Positions 8,560 to 19,283 of a DNA stretch of 24,071 nt are shown here, piece after piece. How positions within the stretch are numbered: the stretch's first letter is position 1; each line of letters begins with the position of its first letter. The notes under the pieces are model-generated. The model made no database searches and was not told the DNA's origin. It was given only the letters and a program-made list of their open reading frames with translations. The stretch covers positions 1 to 24,071 of the forward strand of contig JAHBMJ010001972.1 of assembly GCA_018398765.1 (NCBI GenBank), in the 5' to 3' direction. The stretch is from Chromera velia. Lineage: Eukaryota > Sar > Chromeraceae. The translations under genes were made by a program, and so were the position numbers.

Positions 8560-9440
8560 TAGTTTAAATTAGTTTCAGCCTAGGCTGTAGAGCTAGCTGC
8601 GGAGGGTTCTAGTAGTTCATGCTTATGCTCATATGGAAGCAGGTTTAGCTGTGGTGGCTTGCTTGTTCTATGTACAACTGTATGCATGAGTTGCTAGACT
8701 AGTTGCTAGACCGGTTGCCATTTGTTTTTGGTTTGAGACACTCCAGGCCTATAGCTCTAGCTACTACTAGCTAGTATAACTTAATTTAGGTTATACGTTA
8801 GAACTAGTGCTACAAATTCATCGTTTAAGTTTAACGATGCAAGCCGTCCCTCCTAGTGCCCCTCGGCACTGGACCTTGGGACAACCCCAGAACATAAATC
8901 CTAATCGTATATAATTCAAACATGCTGAATCCGATAAAATCCGTTAGCTAAAATTAATGGATCCCACAAAAAGAGAAAGAAGTATTAAAAGTTAAATTAG
9001 TACTGTTTTAGTTTGGTTACCAGTAGGTTACCAGTATATATATGCATACATTCAAAAGTTGGCTATTACTATAAGTTCATTTTTCGCTAATCTATTAAAT
9101 ATTCCATTCTGTAGTAGTAATCCTTACTATTAGCCCTTACCAGCTAAATCATTCACTTTTAGATTCTAAGATTCATTTTTGCCGATGTCTAGACCGATGT
9201 CAACTTGAACCTCTGCAGGCTCTGCTATATTATGCTATATAAGGTTTATATGTGGTCTATAATGTGGATCATTGCTAGGATCATTGCATGCTGGTATCTA
9301 GGCTGGTATGGATTTGAGGATGTTCTAGCTTACCACAGCGGGCAGCATGTCTTCCCCCTTAGCTGCTCGAAAGCTTCAAACCTTCAACAAAGCTTCAACA
9401 ACACTTCCACCTGTACGCCTTTTCTCGTAATACACAAATT
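8560..9440. other. Gene-free AT-rich spacer
   Basis: Many CTAG and TAGCTAG words and AT-rich stretches, no recognisable gene. It contains one compact GC-rich nested hairpin at 8846-8882. It could be older, decayed transposon sequence. Confidence 0.45.
8846..8882. other. Nested GC-rich hairpin
   Basis: An outer GTCCC/GGGAC pairing encloses an inner six-base stem, AGTGCC/GGCACT, with a four-base loop. It stands out from AT-rich surroundings. I do not recognise an RNA family. Confidence 0.5.
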
Positions 9441-10369
9441 GCCCCTCTCTCTACGCACGATGTGACTCATTCAGCCATGCATGCAACCTGAAACACATGC
9501 GGACCCGCCAACGAGACAAAATGAATACAAAACGTAGCGAAAGACGCTGCTTTTTTTCCTTATTCGTTTCTTGGCTAACAGACTGTACCGTAACGGATGG
9601 ATACTTGCGAGAACCCTCCAGGCAGACCGGAGAGAGGAACAGGCGAACAAGGTTCAGTTCGAATGAGAGAGAAAGAAAAAAAGCTTTCTTCATCTTTTCT
9701 TCGTTTTTCTTGTGTACACACACCCTCTTTGCCTCTGTACCGTAAATCTGCCTGAATGTGATTTCCTTGCTGGTCACCTAAACGATCGAACAACAACAGG
9801 CTGGTTGACGAAATGGATTGTTCTACTAACTATCATTTTTCTGAATCACAGGGACAGAGTCGCATTTCTTCCTTCAAACAAAAGCGAAAGGAACACCCTG
9901 ACCCTCGGCCCCTGCATTCTTCCCTTCCCCCCCTCTTCGATCATGTCCTGAAGAAAGTTGGATCCAAACAAAACTCCCCTGACAGACTGATTCCCTCTTT
10001 CCTCCTCCTCCCACCCCTCTCTCGTCGAGAAAACGAAGACCGACTGTGCACCCAGGTGCATCGCTCCGTCCTTCATGCGACTTCCTCTTCTCTTTTTCTT
10101 CTTTGCCTGATCAATTCATTCTTGTGGAAATCAGGCTTCAGTTTCAAGTGAACGGAAGAACGGCGTTTGAACAAGTCAAAAGAATGTACAGATAGACAGA
10201 GAGAATATTTTGATGACCCGACAAATCAGTCAGACAGGGAATGAGCGGAGCCGAGCCATGTAATCTTTTTCACTTTCCCCCCCTCCACTTGGCCGTTTGT
10301 TCTTTTGTTGGTATCAAGCGGGAGGTCCTCCTTTTGTCCTCCCTCCTCCCTCTTGAGATCTCCAATCAG
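9441..10369 (-). other. 3' flank of the light-harvesting gene
   Basis: No gene recognised. The part nearest 10369 should include the 3' UTR of the minus-strand light-harvesting gene. Overlapping frames of 70-110 codons at 9450-10151 on both strands lack any domain and are rich in low-complexity S, R and K stretches. Confidence 0.5.
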
Positions 10370-10795
10370 TTATGCGGTACCTGTGACTGCCAACAGCTGC
10401 TGAATGGCTGACTCCTTGAAGTAGCCTTCCTGGAAAAGAATGCCAATGGTTGCGATCATCGCCAGTCTTCCGTTGTCTGCGAGGACGCCGGGGAAAAAGC
10501 GAATGAGCGAAGAGAAAAATAAGAAAAGCGGGAGAGGAAAATCAGGAAACAACAAGCTTCTTTGGGTTTCCACGGAAAGCATGCGCAGTCTAGGGTGAGT
10601 CAGGTAAACTCCGAAAAAAGGGCGTGCAGGTGAACAAACCAGAGACGAAAAACAATCAATGAGCGACAGGAAGACAAGGTCAGACAGAGAGAGTAGACAA
10701 GCGGCCAGACGCAATGAAATCTTGAGCGAGAGACGAAGGAGGGTGAAGCAGAATTCATAGATAGCACGCACAAACGAAGAGAATAATGCAAGCCA

Positions 10796-10827
<32 letters not shown>

Positions 10828-10836
10828 AGAGAGAGA

Positions 10837-10902
<66 letters not shown>

Positions 10903-12373
10903 GAGAGAGAGAAAGGAGAGAGAGAAAGAGAGAGAGAGGCACTGAGAAAGCGACAGAGCTGTCGTTCGCCTAGGAAGGAACAGAAAGTGCTGGCGGCCTT
11001 GCAGGAATCTGCTGCGGCGCACTTTTCAACTGGTCCCATCCCCATCCACTCTTTTCCCCCTTCGCGACTTTTCTCGTCTGCTGTCAAATTCCCCGTGCGC
11101 AGTTCAATTGCCCGTCTGCCCGCATTGCTAACTCACTGAGTTCTCTTGTTTCCATGGCTTCCTGTTGCTTCGTCGACATCTTCGAGAAGAGTCTCGCAGG
11201 GTCCCAGTTGTACTTCCCCCCGCAGTACTGGAAGTTCCCCTTGTCATCAACCTTGATGTTCGAGGCCTCTGCTGCAATCATCGTGGCCACAGGGAAGACG
11301 GAGGCCCACTGAGGAACCTGGGCCATGTGGCCAAAGGCAGGCCCACTCACGTCCTTCCCGAGGAGAAACGGTGCGGTCTCGCCTGCCAGAATACCCGCAG
11401 CAGCCATCATACCCAACCGGCAGTGCTGCAGGAGACGAGCGTGATACTGATTTCCCACTCTGATGCGTTTTCTTAAATAGCCCCACGCCTATCCAGAGGC
11501 AGCATACAGATTCATAAAGGCAAGCTAGCTGGAAGACCGACTGGCAACGCAAATTTGTAGAAAGCAGTAACATCTGTGCTGACACGCAGACGGATGCAGG
11601 CAGACAGGCAGGCACATTCACTGAAAGCATCCAAACGGTCCAGCTAGGCAACATAAGGTTGAAGTAAGGGACATTTTACAGAAAATCGAGAAAAAAGGCC
11701 ATCCACCAGACACAAGGAGGGAGCGGGTCAAACGACAAGTGACCTCCCGGCCTAGCGCAGGCGCACACACATATTGAACCACCCGGTACACACATAGGTG
11801 CATGATTTGTTTTTGGCCCCACAAGCCGCCAAGTATAGATTTGCTCCAGGGCAGAGGTCCACAGGCACATAAGCAGGCAGGCAGGCAGACAGCGGGGCAA
11901 GCAGACAGGCAGGCAGGCAGACAGGCGAGGAGGAGAGCACCACTTCAGCTGGGTGGACGAGCTCAGGCGAACAAGAAGGCAGGCAGCAGGAGGGCCAGAA
12001 GGCAGGCAGGCAGACAGACGGACAGACTAGCAGGCAGCTGAGTTGGTAGGTTCACGGCAAGTGCGCATTGCGGGAAAGAAATGTCCGGTCCACAATGGAA
12101 AAGAGCGTACGAGCAGGTGCAGGACTTCAAGACAACCAGACTGACCTTCAGCTCTGCCTCTCTCCACTTGGAAAAGGTCGCCTCGTCCGCTGACGTGGAG
12201 AGGCCCATAGGGTCCCATGCCTCAAAAGGGGCGCTGGACCCGGCCTTGCCGTCTAGAGAGACGCCAAGTGCAGAGCTGGTCGACCGTCCAACAGTTTGGG
12301 CAGGGGGGGAAAGCTGGAAAGCACTTGAACCTGTCAGCCCGACAGTGATGCAGAGAGCCCCAACACGCAGCAT
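10370..12373 (-). CDS. Plastid light-harvesting chlorophyll-binding protein (FCP/LHCR-like)
   Basis: Three exons on the minus strand: 12373-12146, 11425-11137 and 10476-10370. All introns are GT-AG (720 and 660 bp; phases 0 and 1), giving a 207-residue protein. An in-frame TAG lies nine bases upstream of the ATG, fixing the start. Residues 1-18 form a hydrophobic signal peptide ending GSSA|F, the A|F junction of bipartite presequences for complex red-type plastids. Helix 1 carries E-L-K-H-C-R (E74, H77, R79; the usual HGR glycine is Cys78). Helix 2 lies at about 108-130. Helix 3 carries E-L-N-N-G-R-L-A-M (E171, N174, R176). These Glu/Arg pairs and His/Asn residues bind chlorophyll and lock helices 1 and 3 together. 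The length fits a three-helix antenna protein of the thylakoid membrane. The exact antenna subfamily (FCP, LHCR or LHCX) cannot be fixed by eye. Confidence 0.93.
10795..10938. repeat. Compound (CA)n-(GA)n microsatellite in light-harvesting intron 2
   Basis: Two (CA)n blocks (about 10795-10825 and 10838-10868), each followed by a (GA)n block; the last GA block runs about 70 bp with AAAG interruptions. On the gene's sense strand this reads as (TC)n and (TG)n, pyrimidine-rich. Confidence 0.92.
11872..12037. repeat. GCAG/GCAGACAG tandem array in light-harvesting intron 1
   Basis: Imperfect GCAG and ACAG tetranucleotide units fill much of the intron. They produce a spurious Q/A/G/R-rich open frame at 11802-12041. 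Confidence 0.85.
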
Positions 12374-13075
12374 TTTGGCTAAACTACAGACCCAGACTGA
12401 AAGCGGAGTGTATATTCCTCAGTCTGGCGGGTTCGTTCGAGTCTTAATGAAGCTATTTGGGAAGGTTCTCGCTCAGAGGTGCGGTCTGACTGGCACAAGG
12501 CTTCGATTGGTAAGGCTATGAGCTCGTGGGAGGCAATGAGCTCGGAGCTAGCCGGCCGGCCCGAACAAACGGGGAGGAGGAAAAACATTTTCGAATTTTG
12601 TGGGCAGACTGAATTTGGTGAGCTGCTGATTTGAACGTAATTCCGCCGCGGCTCGCGGGGCCTGTGAGCGCGGCGTCGCCCTCCCTTATAAATTTGGCCG
12701 TGGGCCCGCGGCCGGCTATCAATTCACCGTGCGGCGCCGCACAGCGCGATGCACCGCTGCCACCGCAAACGGTGATGTCACATGATGTCCGTTCACAGAC
12801 CGTCCGTCTCCTTAAAAATTAGGCTTCACTCATAGGCGATGCGTTTCCGCTGCAAATTAAATGCTGCAAACTCTGGTAAAACCGAGACAGATCAACGTTT
12901 TCAAATTCAGCTGCAGAAGGGAGTGCACGGATCAAGCATCTGCGGTCCCGCTGCGCCATTAATTTGGGTGCGTGTTCAGGCCGGATCCCACCTGACAGAT
13001 TGAATCCGTCTCCACTCTTTACAGAGCTCTAAGGAGATGTCTGTCTGATTTGCAGACGGCTCCTCCACATCCGCA
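12374..13075. promoter_or_regulatory. Divergent intergenic (putative bidirectional promoter) region
   Basis: The start codons of the light-harvesting gene (minus) and the legumain gene (plus) are 702 bp apart and face away from each other, so both promoters should lie here. The segment 12540-12760 is CpG-rich and carries GC palindromes: GCCGGCCGGC near 12550, CCGCGG near 12708, and the perfect 14-mer GTGCGGCGCCGCAC at 12729-12742. A TATA-like TTATAAATT occurs at about 12685-12693. Two GATGTCA-like words sit near 12773-12790. Which elements serve which gene is not visible. Confidence 0.5.
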
Positions 13076-14712
13076 ATGGTTCACCTTGTAGTTTTCTTTG
13101 TGCTCGCTCTTCTTGAAGTCTGTCGTGGGGAAGTCTGGGTAATAATTGTTTCAGGTGGGTGGATTTACTCTGACGAAGCTTGAATGTATTGGTCACTTTC
13201 GCAGTCCTGATCTTATTTACTCCTGCCTCTGTTTCCCCCTTCTTCCATATCTGATTCAGGGTCCGATGGATGGACAGACTACCGTCACCAGTCCGACATA
13301 TGTCATGCTTTTCAGGTCAGTCTGAAGACATTTTAGGCGTACCCGCCAGGTGTTGTTTTCAACCTTGTTCCAAGAAGCCCTGCTTCCAGGGATAAGTCAT
13401 GCCTGTGGGTGTGTCAAGTTAGTGAGTGATCTTGATACAAAAGGGTTCGTCAATCAGCAAGTTTTCTGATTCATTGATATTTTTTGTTTCTTGTGAGTGG
13501 GCAGATAGCTAACGGGTGGGGTGTCCCTGCTGACCGTATCATCGTGATGCAAAAGGACGACATCGCGCTGCACCCGAAGAACCCCTTCCCCGGACAGGTC
13601 TTCAACGCCCCCACTCCGAACGCCACGGCGGAGGGAAGAGACGTCTACGGAGGCTGCCCGAAAGATTACACAGGGAGCGAAGTCACGGCACAAAACTTTC
13701 AGGCGATCCTCACAGGGGACGCCAGCAAGGTGGCGGCGGGGAAGCGGGTCCTTCAGTCAGGACCCGAGGATGATGTGAGTCAGCACAGAGACATGCAGGG
13801 ATTCCAAATAGAACAAATACAGGCGAGGATAGGATGCGGGTAGGAATTGTGCAGCAAGCGGAAAGGATAAACGGGAGTGGGGAGGAAAGACTGGGGCAGC
13901 ATGGGAGGTTGGGCTAGGTAGGGGGAGGCGCGGCAGATGAAAAGAGAGTCCCGACATCTCCCTCCCCTTCCTCCCTCCTCTTGCCTGAGGGTGTAGCGGT
14001 CTATGCCTGTATCACTTCTCTTTCCCTTTTAATCTTGGTGTGGGGTCTGTTTTGAATCCCAGAGTCTTTTCTTCCCCCCCTTACCGTCCTCTTCTCTCCT
14101 CAATGCATATCTGTTGCGCAATGCGGAAGAGGAGGTGAGGGGCTTTAGCGGAAGGGTGCATGACAATACGGACAGGCGAACAGGACACGGGACAAGGAAG
14201 GAAGAGAACGACGACGCCGAAAACAGATCTCACCCAGCTGTCCTGCATGTATCTTACGTGGCGCCGCACAGTGTCTTTGAATTTCGAGAGCAGAGTTGAA
14301 AAAGCTCTGTCAGTCAGCCCCGCTCTGCTGGGTGCTTGAGCTTTGTGTGCGCACATCTTTTTGCCTCTCACACAGCGAGGGATTCTGGGACCCTGAATAA
14401 AGTGGGTGCAGTTGTTTTCGATTCACTTCTTTCATACAGGTGTACTTCCCGATCACGCTGTTTGCATGCAGGTATTTGTAAATTTTGTGGCACACGGGGG
14501 TCCGGGGGTCCTCCAGTTCCCTTTTGAATACTACAACGCATTCCAACTTCAGTACGCACTGAAGACAGCTCGGCTGGCAGGACTGTTCAAACGCCTTGTG
14601 TTCTATGTGGAGGCGTGTGAGAGCGGATCCCTTTTTGATGGGGTGGGTCGTCTACAGTTGTCTTTTTCTTTCTTTCTTTCTTTCTTTCTTTCTTTCCTTC
14701 CTTCCTTCCTTC

Positions 14713-14773
<61 letters not shown>

Positions 14774-14840
14774 TTTCTGTCTGTCTGTCTTTCTTTCTTT
14801 CTTTTCTTTCTTTCTTTCTTCCTTTCTTCCTTTCTGTCTG

Positions 14841-14872
<32 letters not shown>

Positions 14873-14927
14873 TTCTTTCTTTCTTTCTTTCTTCCTTTCT
14901 TCCTTTCTGTCTCTCTGTCTTTCTTTC

Positions 14928-14965
<38 letters not shown>

Positions 14966-15198
14966 GTCTCTCTGTCTTTCTTTCCTTTCTTTCTTTCTTT
15001 CTTTTCTTTCTTTCTTTCTTTCTTCCTTTCTTCCTTTCTGTCTCTCTGTCTTTCTTTCTTTCTTTCCTTCTTTCTTTCTTTCTTTCTTTCTTTCGTTCTT
15101 TCTTTCTTTTTTCTTGCTTTCTTTCTTTCTTTCTTTCTTTTCTTTCTTTCTTTCTTTCTTTCTTCCTTTCTTCCTTTCTGTCTCTCTGTCTTTCTTTC

Positions 15199-15229
<31 letters not shown>

Positions 15230-15251
15230 TCCTTCCTTCCTTCCTTCCTTC

Positions 15252-15288
<37 letters not shown>

Positions 15289-15376
15289 TTCCTTCCTTTC
15301 TGTCTGTCTTTCTTTCTTTCTTTCTTTTCTTTCTTTCTTTCTTTCTTTCTTTTCTTCCTTTCTTCCTTTCTGTCTG

Positions 15377-15408
<32 letters not shown>

Positions 15409-15543
15409 TTCTTTCTTTCTTTCTTTCTTTCTTCCTTTCTTCCTTTCTGTCTCTCTGTCTTTCTTTCTTTCCTTCTTTCTTTCTTTCTTTCTTTCTTTCG
15501 TTCTTTCTTTCTTTTTTCTTTCTTTCTTTCTTTCTTTCTTTCT

Positions 15544-15575
<32 letters not shown>

Positions 15576-15607
15576 TTTCTTCCTTTCTGTCTCTCTGTCT
15601 TTCTTTC

Positions 15608-15638
<31 letters not shown>

Positions 15639-15657
15639 TCGTTCTTTCTTTCTTTTT

Positions 15658-15693
<36 letters not shown>

Positions 15694-17164
15694 TCCTTCC
15701 TTCCTTCCTTTCTTTCTTTCTTTCTTTCTTTCTATCTAGTTTTGTTCAATTGATGCATCTGCATTCTTTCGGCCGGAATGTATTTCGCTGCTCGGTCCTT
15801 CACAGGTCTTGCAACTAGGCTTCATCAATCACACACAGACCGTTCGAAGAATGACGCCAAGGACCTTCCATCTCCTTTTTCTTTTTTTTGCTGGACCGGC
15901 CTCTAAGATAAGATGGTGTCTGCGAATGCGTCTCCTGACAAAGAGACTTCTTGCATGTCCATTTTTACTTCTCCCTCCACCTACCGGCATGCATGCAGTT
16001 CCTCTCTCACGAACTGGGGGTCTATGCCGTCACTGCCGCCACCCCCTACGAGAACAGCTACGGCACCTTCTGCCCTCCCGACGACCGTGTGGAGGGAATT
16101 GCGATGAACACCTGCCTCGGGGATGAATTTTCCGTCGGGTGGATGGACTCGGCAGAGATCCAAGGTGGGCTCAGGGGTTGGTGTGGTGTAGAAGAAAAGG
16201 GAAGCATGCAGTGGGAAAATGGTCTGGAGTAATTGGGTGAAGATGTTCATGTTGGGCCCTTGTCACGTCGTAAGCTCGTGCTAGCGGCATCTTGAACGAA
16301 GGGTCACTCCCTCTTCCCTTCATTCATTCTCTCTGCGTTCCGCCCCGACCCTCCTTTCGTTGGGTTGTCTTTTGACCTTCCTTCCACTTGGAGGTGCTCA
16401 ATTTGCATCTCAAAGTATCGACCCTAGTTAAATTTGCCTCGTCTTCTCTCTGTCCATGATTTGCAGGCGAGGAGGAGAAGCTGGAAGAGAATTTTGCAGG
16501 GGCTGTCAACGCAACCCCAAGCTCCCACCCCCAGCAATACGGAGACCTGAAGTGGAAGGCCGAGGCCTCTATAGGCGAATTCCTATCGTTTCAGACACCA
16601 GCGACAGGAGAAACACCAGCACCTGGTAGAATGCCGAGGGGGGGCAGTTGGGTAGAGGGAGACAATCATAGGGAAGAGAGGGAGAGGCATGCACCTGCAC
16701 CATCCAGAGTGGCGGCCCCGGACATTCCTCTGCACCTGGCTTACTGGCGATACAAGAGGGCGTCAGAGGGGGGGGATTGGGACGAGGTCGCAGAGACGGA
16801 AAGAGAATTTCTCGAGGAACTCGAAAAACGACGTCGAGCAGATTCGATTTTCCGATCTCTTGCACAGGTCCTTTCGGCTGAGCGATCCAGCCATATTCTT
16901 TCGGCTCCTCCCCCGTCTTTTCTCTTGTGTGGAAGTTGTTGTGTTGAAGTATATGATGCGTTTCTGCGTCATTGCGGGGCTGTGTCTTTGGATCCGTATG
17001 GAAGGAAGTATTTGAGGGTGTTGGGGAATTTGTGTGTGGACGTACAACGAAACGAGGGAGTAGATGCGGAATCTTCTGCACAGAGAGTGAGTGCAGAGCT
17101 GGAGAAATTGTGTGGGGAGGTGGGGAAGGATGAGGTCAGAAGGGTTGAGGGGACACCACAATGA
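13076..17164 (+). CDS. Legumain-type asparaginyl endopeptidase (peptidase family C13)
   Basis: Six exons: 13076-13154, 13260-13315, 13505-13774, 14472-14642, 15999-16164 and 16467-17164. All introns are GT-AG, the frame holds throughout, and the protein is 479 aa. An in-frame TGA at 13046 supports the start. Residues 1-18 look like a secretory signal peptide. The catalytic pair is His143 (FVAHGGPG) and Cys184 (VEACESGS), 41 residues apart as in legumain. S1-pocket residues are retained: Arg35 (YRHQSD), Glu182 and Asp234 (LGDEFSVGW). The [12 protein letters not shown] segment and a Cys-containing C-terminal prodomain (about 330-440) separate it from the GPI-transamidase subunit PIG-K. The family cleaves after Asn/Asp in lysosomes or vacuoles and self-activates by removing the C-terminal domain. 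Asp33 replaces the usual catalytic Asn, and Ala142 replaces the Asp before the active-site His. Confidence 0.93.
14661..15736 (+). repeat. About 1.07-kb polypyrimidine (CTTT)n array in legumain intron 4
   Basis: Almost pure C/T on the sense strand: CTTT units with CCTT blocks, CTGTCTCTCTGTC inserts and occasional GTTCTTT. Recurring composite blocks show higher-order structure. G appears only within the repeated GT words and single G interruptions. It is intronic, between exons 4 and 5 of the legumain gene. The long F/L/S-rich open frames it produces are artefacts. Confidence 0.95.
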
Positions 17165-17650
17165 TTTGAGACAAAAGGGGGCAGACACACCGCAGGGTGA
17201 GGTCTTTTGCAATTAGTTGACTGAATGGACAGTGACGCTGGAAGTTTGGGTGGTGACACAGTGAGCAGAAGAATGCACACATCCACGCACACACGCAAGC
17301 GCAGAGAGAGAGAGAAGCGGATTCAAGAGTGCAGTGAAGGAAGAAGGAAAGGAAGCAAGGAAGGAGGGAGGCCAGGAAGGACAGCACAAAGGAAGAAAGT
17401 CCGGAATTGAACAAGTGAGTGAGTCGTTGCTACTGAGAGAAGGGGATCGAAGACAGAAATGGCAGCGCAGCAATTCAGAAGAAGGGACGACAAACGAAGT
17501 GAACACGACCGCTGGTCCTTCAGATGGACTTTTTAGTATCATTTGTTGCCGTCAGTAAGAACAGAAAGAGGTGCCGATGAATTCATTTGTTTGTTTGTCA
17601 AAACTTTATCTTTTCGTGCTGACCTCTGTCTATTTGTCTGGCTGTCCACT

Positions 17651-17692
<42 letters not shown>

Positions 17693-18114
17693 TGTCTTTT
17701 CGTTTTTCTAGTTCTCTTTCGGCGTAGAGTGAGACATAGAGACAGAAAGGAAAGGTTGGGGGGAAAACAGCTTAAGTGTACTTAAGTGCATTCAATTTGC
17801 ATTAATTGTGATTTGTGAATCTGGTCGACTCGCTGACGCACTGTCAGACAAATTGGATACAATCGATTTTCGTTGAATCCCTGCAATTCCCTGAGCGAGT
17901 CCTTGAATACCAAGTTGAATATCTTTGAACCTAGCTTCAAACTGAATCGAACGGCTAGACTGTCGCATAGGTTTTCTTTAAGAAATCAATCAATTAAACT
18001 TCATGTTAATTGCTGAATTCTCGAGGCTAAATCATTTAAAAATGATATTTGTATTAAGCTTATACTTCAATTAATCTCTATAGCAATTAATTAAAAAAAA
18101 ACACACATTGAAAC
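17165..18114. other. 3' flank of legumain and spacer
   Basis: No gene recognised. It includes the likely legumain 3' UTR, an AGGA/AAGG purine patch at about 17325-17400, a (GT)n tract and an AT-rich stretch at 17970-18114. Confidence 0.5.
17652..17688. repeat. (GT)n microsatellite
   Basis: About 18 uninterrupted GT units, a Z-DNA-capable tract roughly 0.5 kb downstream of the legumain stop codon. Confidence 0.95.
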
Positions 18115-19283
18115 AAATATCATCATCATCATGGCTTTTTGTTTGCTTCTGCCTTCACTGCGCAGGCAGTCTTTGTCTCTTCGCCTCTTTGTCTTCAGCA
18201 TTTGATTGACAAGGGGAAGAAGACTAACATACCACTTATAATGCAGAAGCTCAAGAAACCACTCTCATGCATATGTGCATTCGATCCCCGGTCAATTTTC
18301 AAATGCTGACATCAGGCATCGCGTGCGTCCATACACTGATCACTGCTTGAATTTTTCGCATGCTAACGCGCGCGTGCAGATTGCTTTCGCTATGATGCCT
18401 AGCTAGCAAAGATGGGTGCCTTAAACTACTTATTGTTTGCGCTAGTGACCAAACAATCATAAACGAAATACAAACATCACAAGGCATGCACAATTAAATC
18501 AGCAGCAAACAATGCAACCGACATGTACTCAAACGATCAATTCATGCAAGCACCAACAACTACAAACAGCATCAAGCCCAACGCAATCAGAAATGAAAAG
18601 AAATAAAAGGGTGACGCCAACAGTTTTCTTTGACGTAGTATGGGGCAACATGTATGAAGCGCATTCTAACACACATGGAGGAGAAGAAAGTTGTTGGCGT
18701 CACCGGGCCTACCGGCCCCGGGCCGGCGACACCAACACTTCTTCTCTTCTTCATTTTCCTTTTTTTTACCCTTTAATGTCCTCTCACACCTAAGCATACT
18801 CAAACCACCAAATGAAAGAAAAGAAAAGATGTGGTTTGGACTATAAATGAAACACACCTCAATTTCCCCCTTCAAGTTCACGAGTACCTCCATCCGAGTC
18901 CATCACACCAACCAACTTCTTGTCTCTCTTCAGAGTTTTCATTATTCTATTATTTTCATTTCTCTCCAACTATCTCTATCCCTTCTTCATCTTTTATAGA
19001 CAGACAGACAGGTAGACAGACAAAGAGAGATGGTCCTCAGATGGAGAGAGATAGAGAGAGAGAGAGAGAAAGCAGACAGTCTGAAAAACTCAGAGACTGT
19101 GAGACAGAAAAATCAATTCACAAAACAGACACCAGTTCACTGAACATCAAGAACTATTTCCCCAATCACCTTTTCTTTCATCCTTCAAAAAAAGTTAAAC
19201 TCCAACTCGACTCCCAACATAACCACCATATTATCATTAAATAAATCCACCACCAACAGTACCGCCGCCACTCCTGCTTCACA
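18115..19283. repeat. Direct repeat copy 1 (about 1.17 kb)
   Basis: Closely similar over its full length to 19907-21664 once the 598-bp insertion there is removed. It starts with AAATAT(CAT)nGG and contains TTCGATCCCCGGTC, CCTAGCTAGCAAAGATGGG, a GC hairpin at 18693-18736 and GACAGACAGACA/GAGAGA patches. Similarity ends at CCTGCTTCACA. No coding region is recognised. It could be an LTR or a tandem segmental unit (1792-bp period); no clear target duplication or primer site supports the LTR reading. Confidence 0.85.
18693..18736. other. GC-rich hairpin conserved in both repeat copies
   Basis: GTTGGCGTC and GACACCAAC pair at 8 of 9 positions, enclosing a CCGGGCC/GGCCGG-type inner stem. The equivalent in copy 2 is 21078-21121. 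Confidence 0.65.

Noticed and set aside
9450-10151. Overlapping frames of 70-110 codons on both strands as an extra gene
   Set aside because: No domain, low-complexity composition and no plausible exon chain. Most likely the 3' flank of the light-harvesting gene.
10786-11139. Open frame starting with an HT repeat and a matching minus-strand S/L/C/V frame
   Set aside because: Produced by the (CA)n-(GA)n microsatellite in light-harvesting intron 2.
11802-12041. Q/A/G/R repeat open frame
   Set aside because: Translation of the GCAG array in light-harvesting intron 1, antisense to the gene.
14406-15818. A 470-codon F/L/S-rich open frame, and a 385-codon one in another frame
   Set aside because: Both are translations of the intronic (CTTT)n array. 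Real exon 4 ends at 14642 with a GT donor, and legumain homology resumes at 15999.
13076-17164. GPI-transamidase catalytic subunit (PIG-K/GPI8) instead of legumain
   Set aside because: It has the DVYxGxPKDYTG segment and the Cys-containing C-terminal prodomain typical of legumain, and no C-terminal membrane helix.
18280-18300. tRNA-derived SINE suggested by TTCGATCCCCGGTC in both repeat copies
   Set aside because: No convincing A-box upstream and no cloverleaf. The copies are far longer than a SINE and lack a tail.
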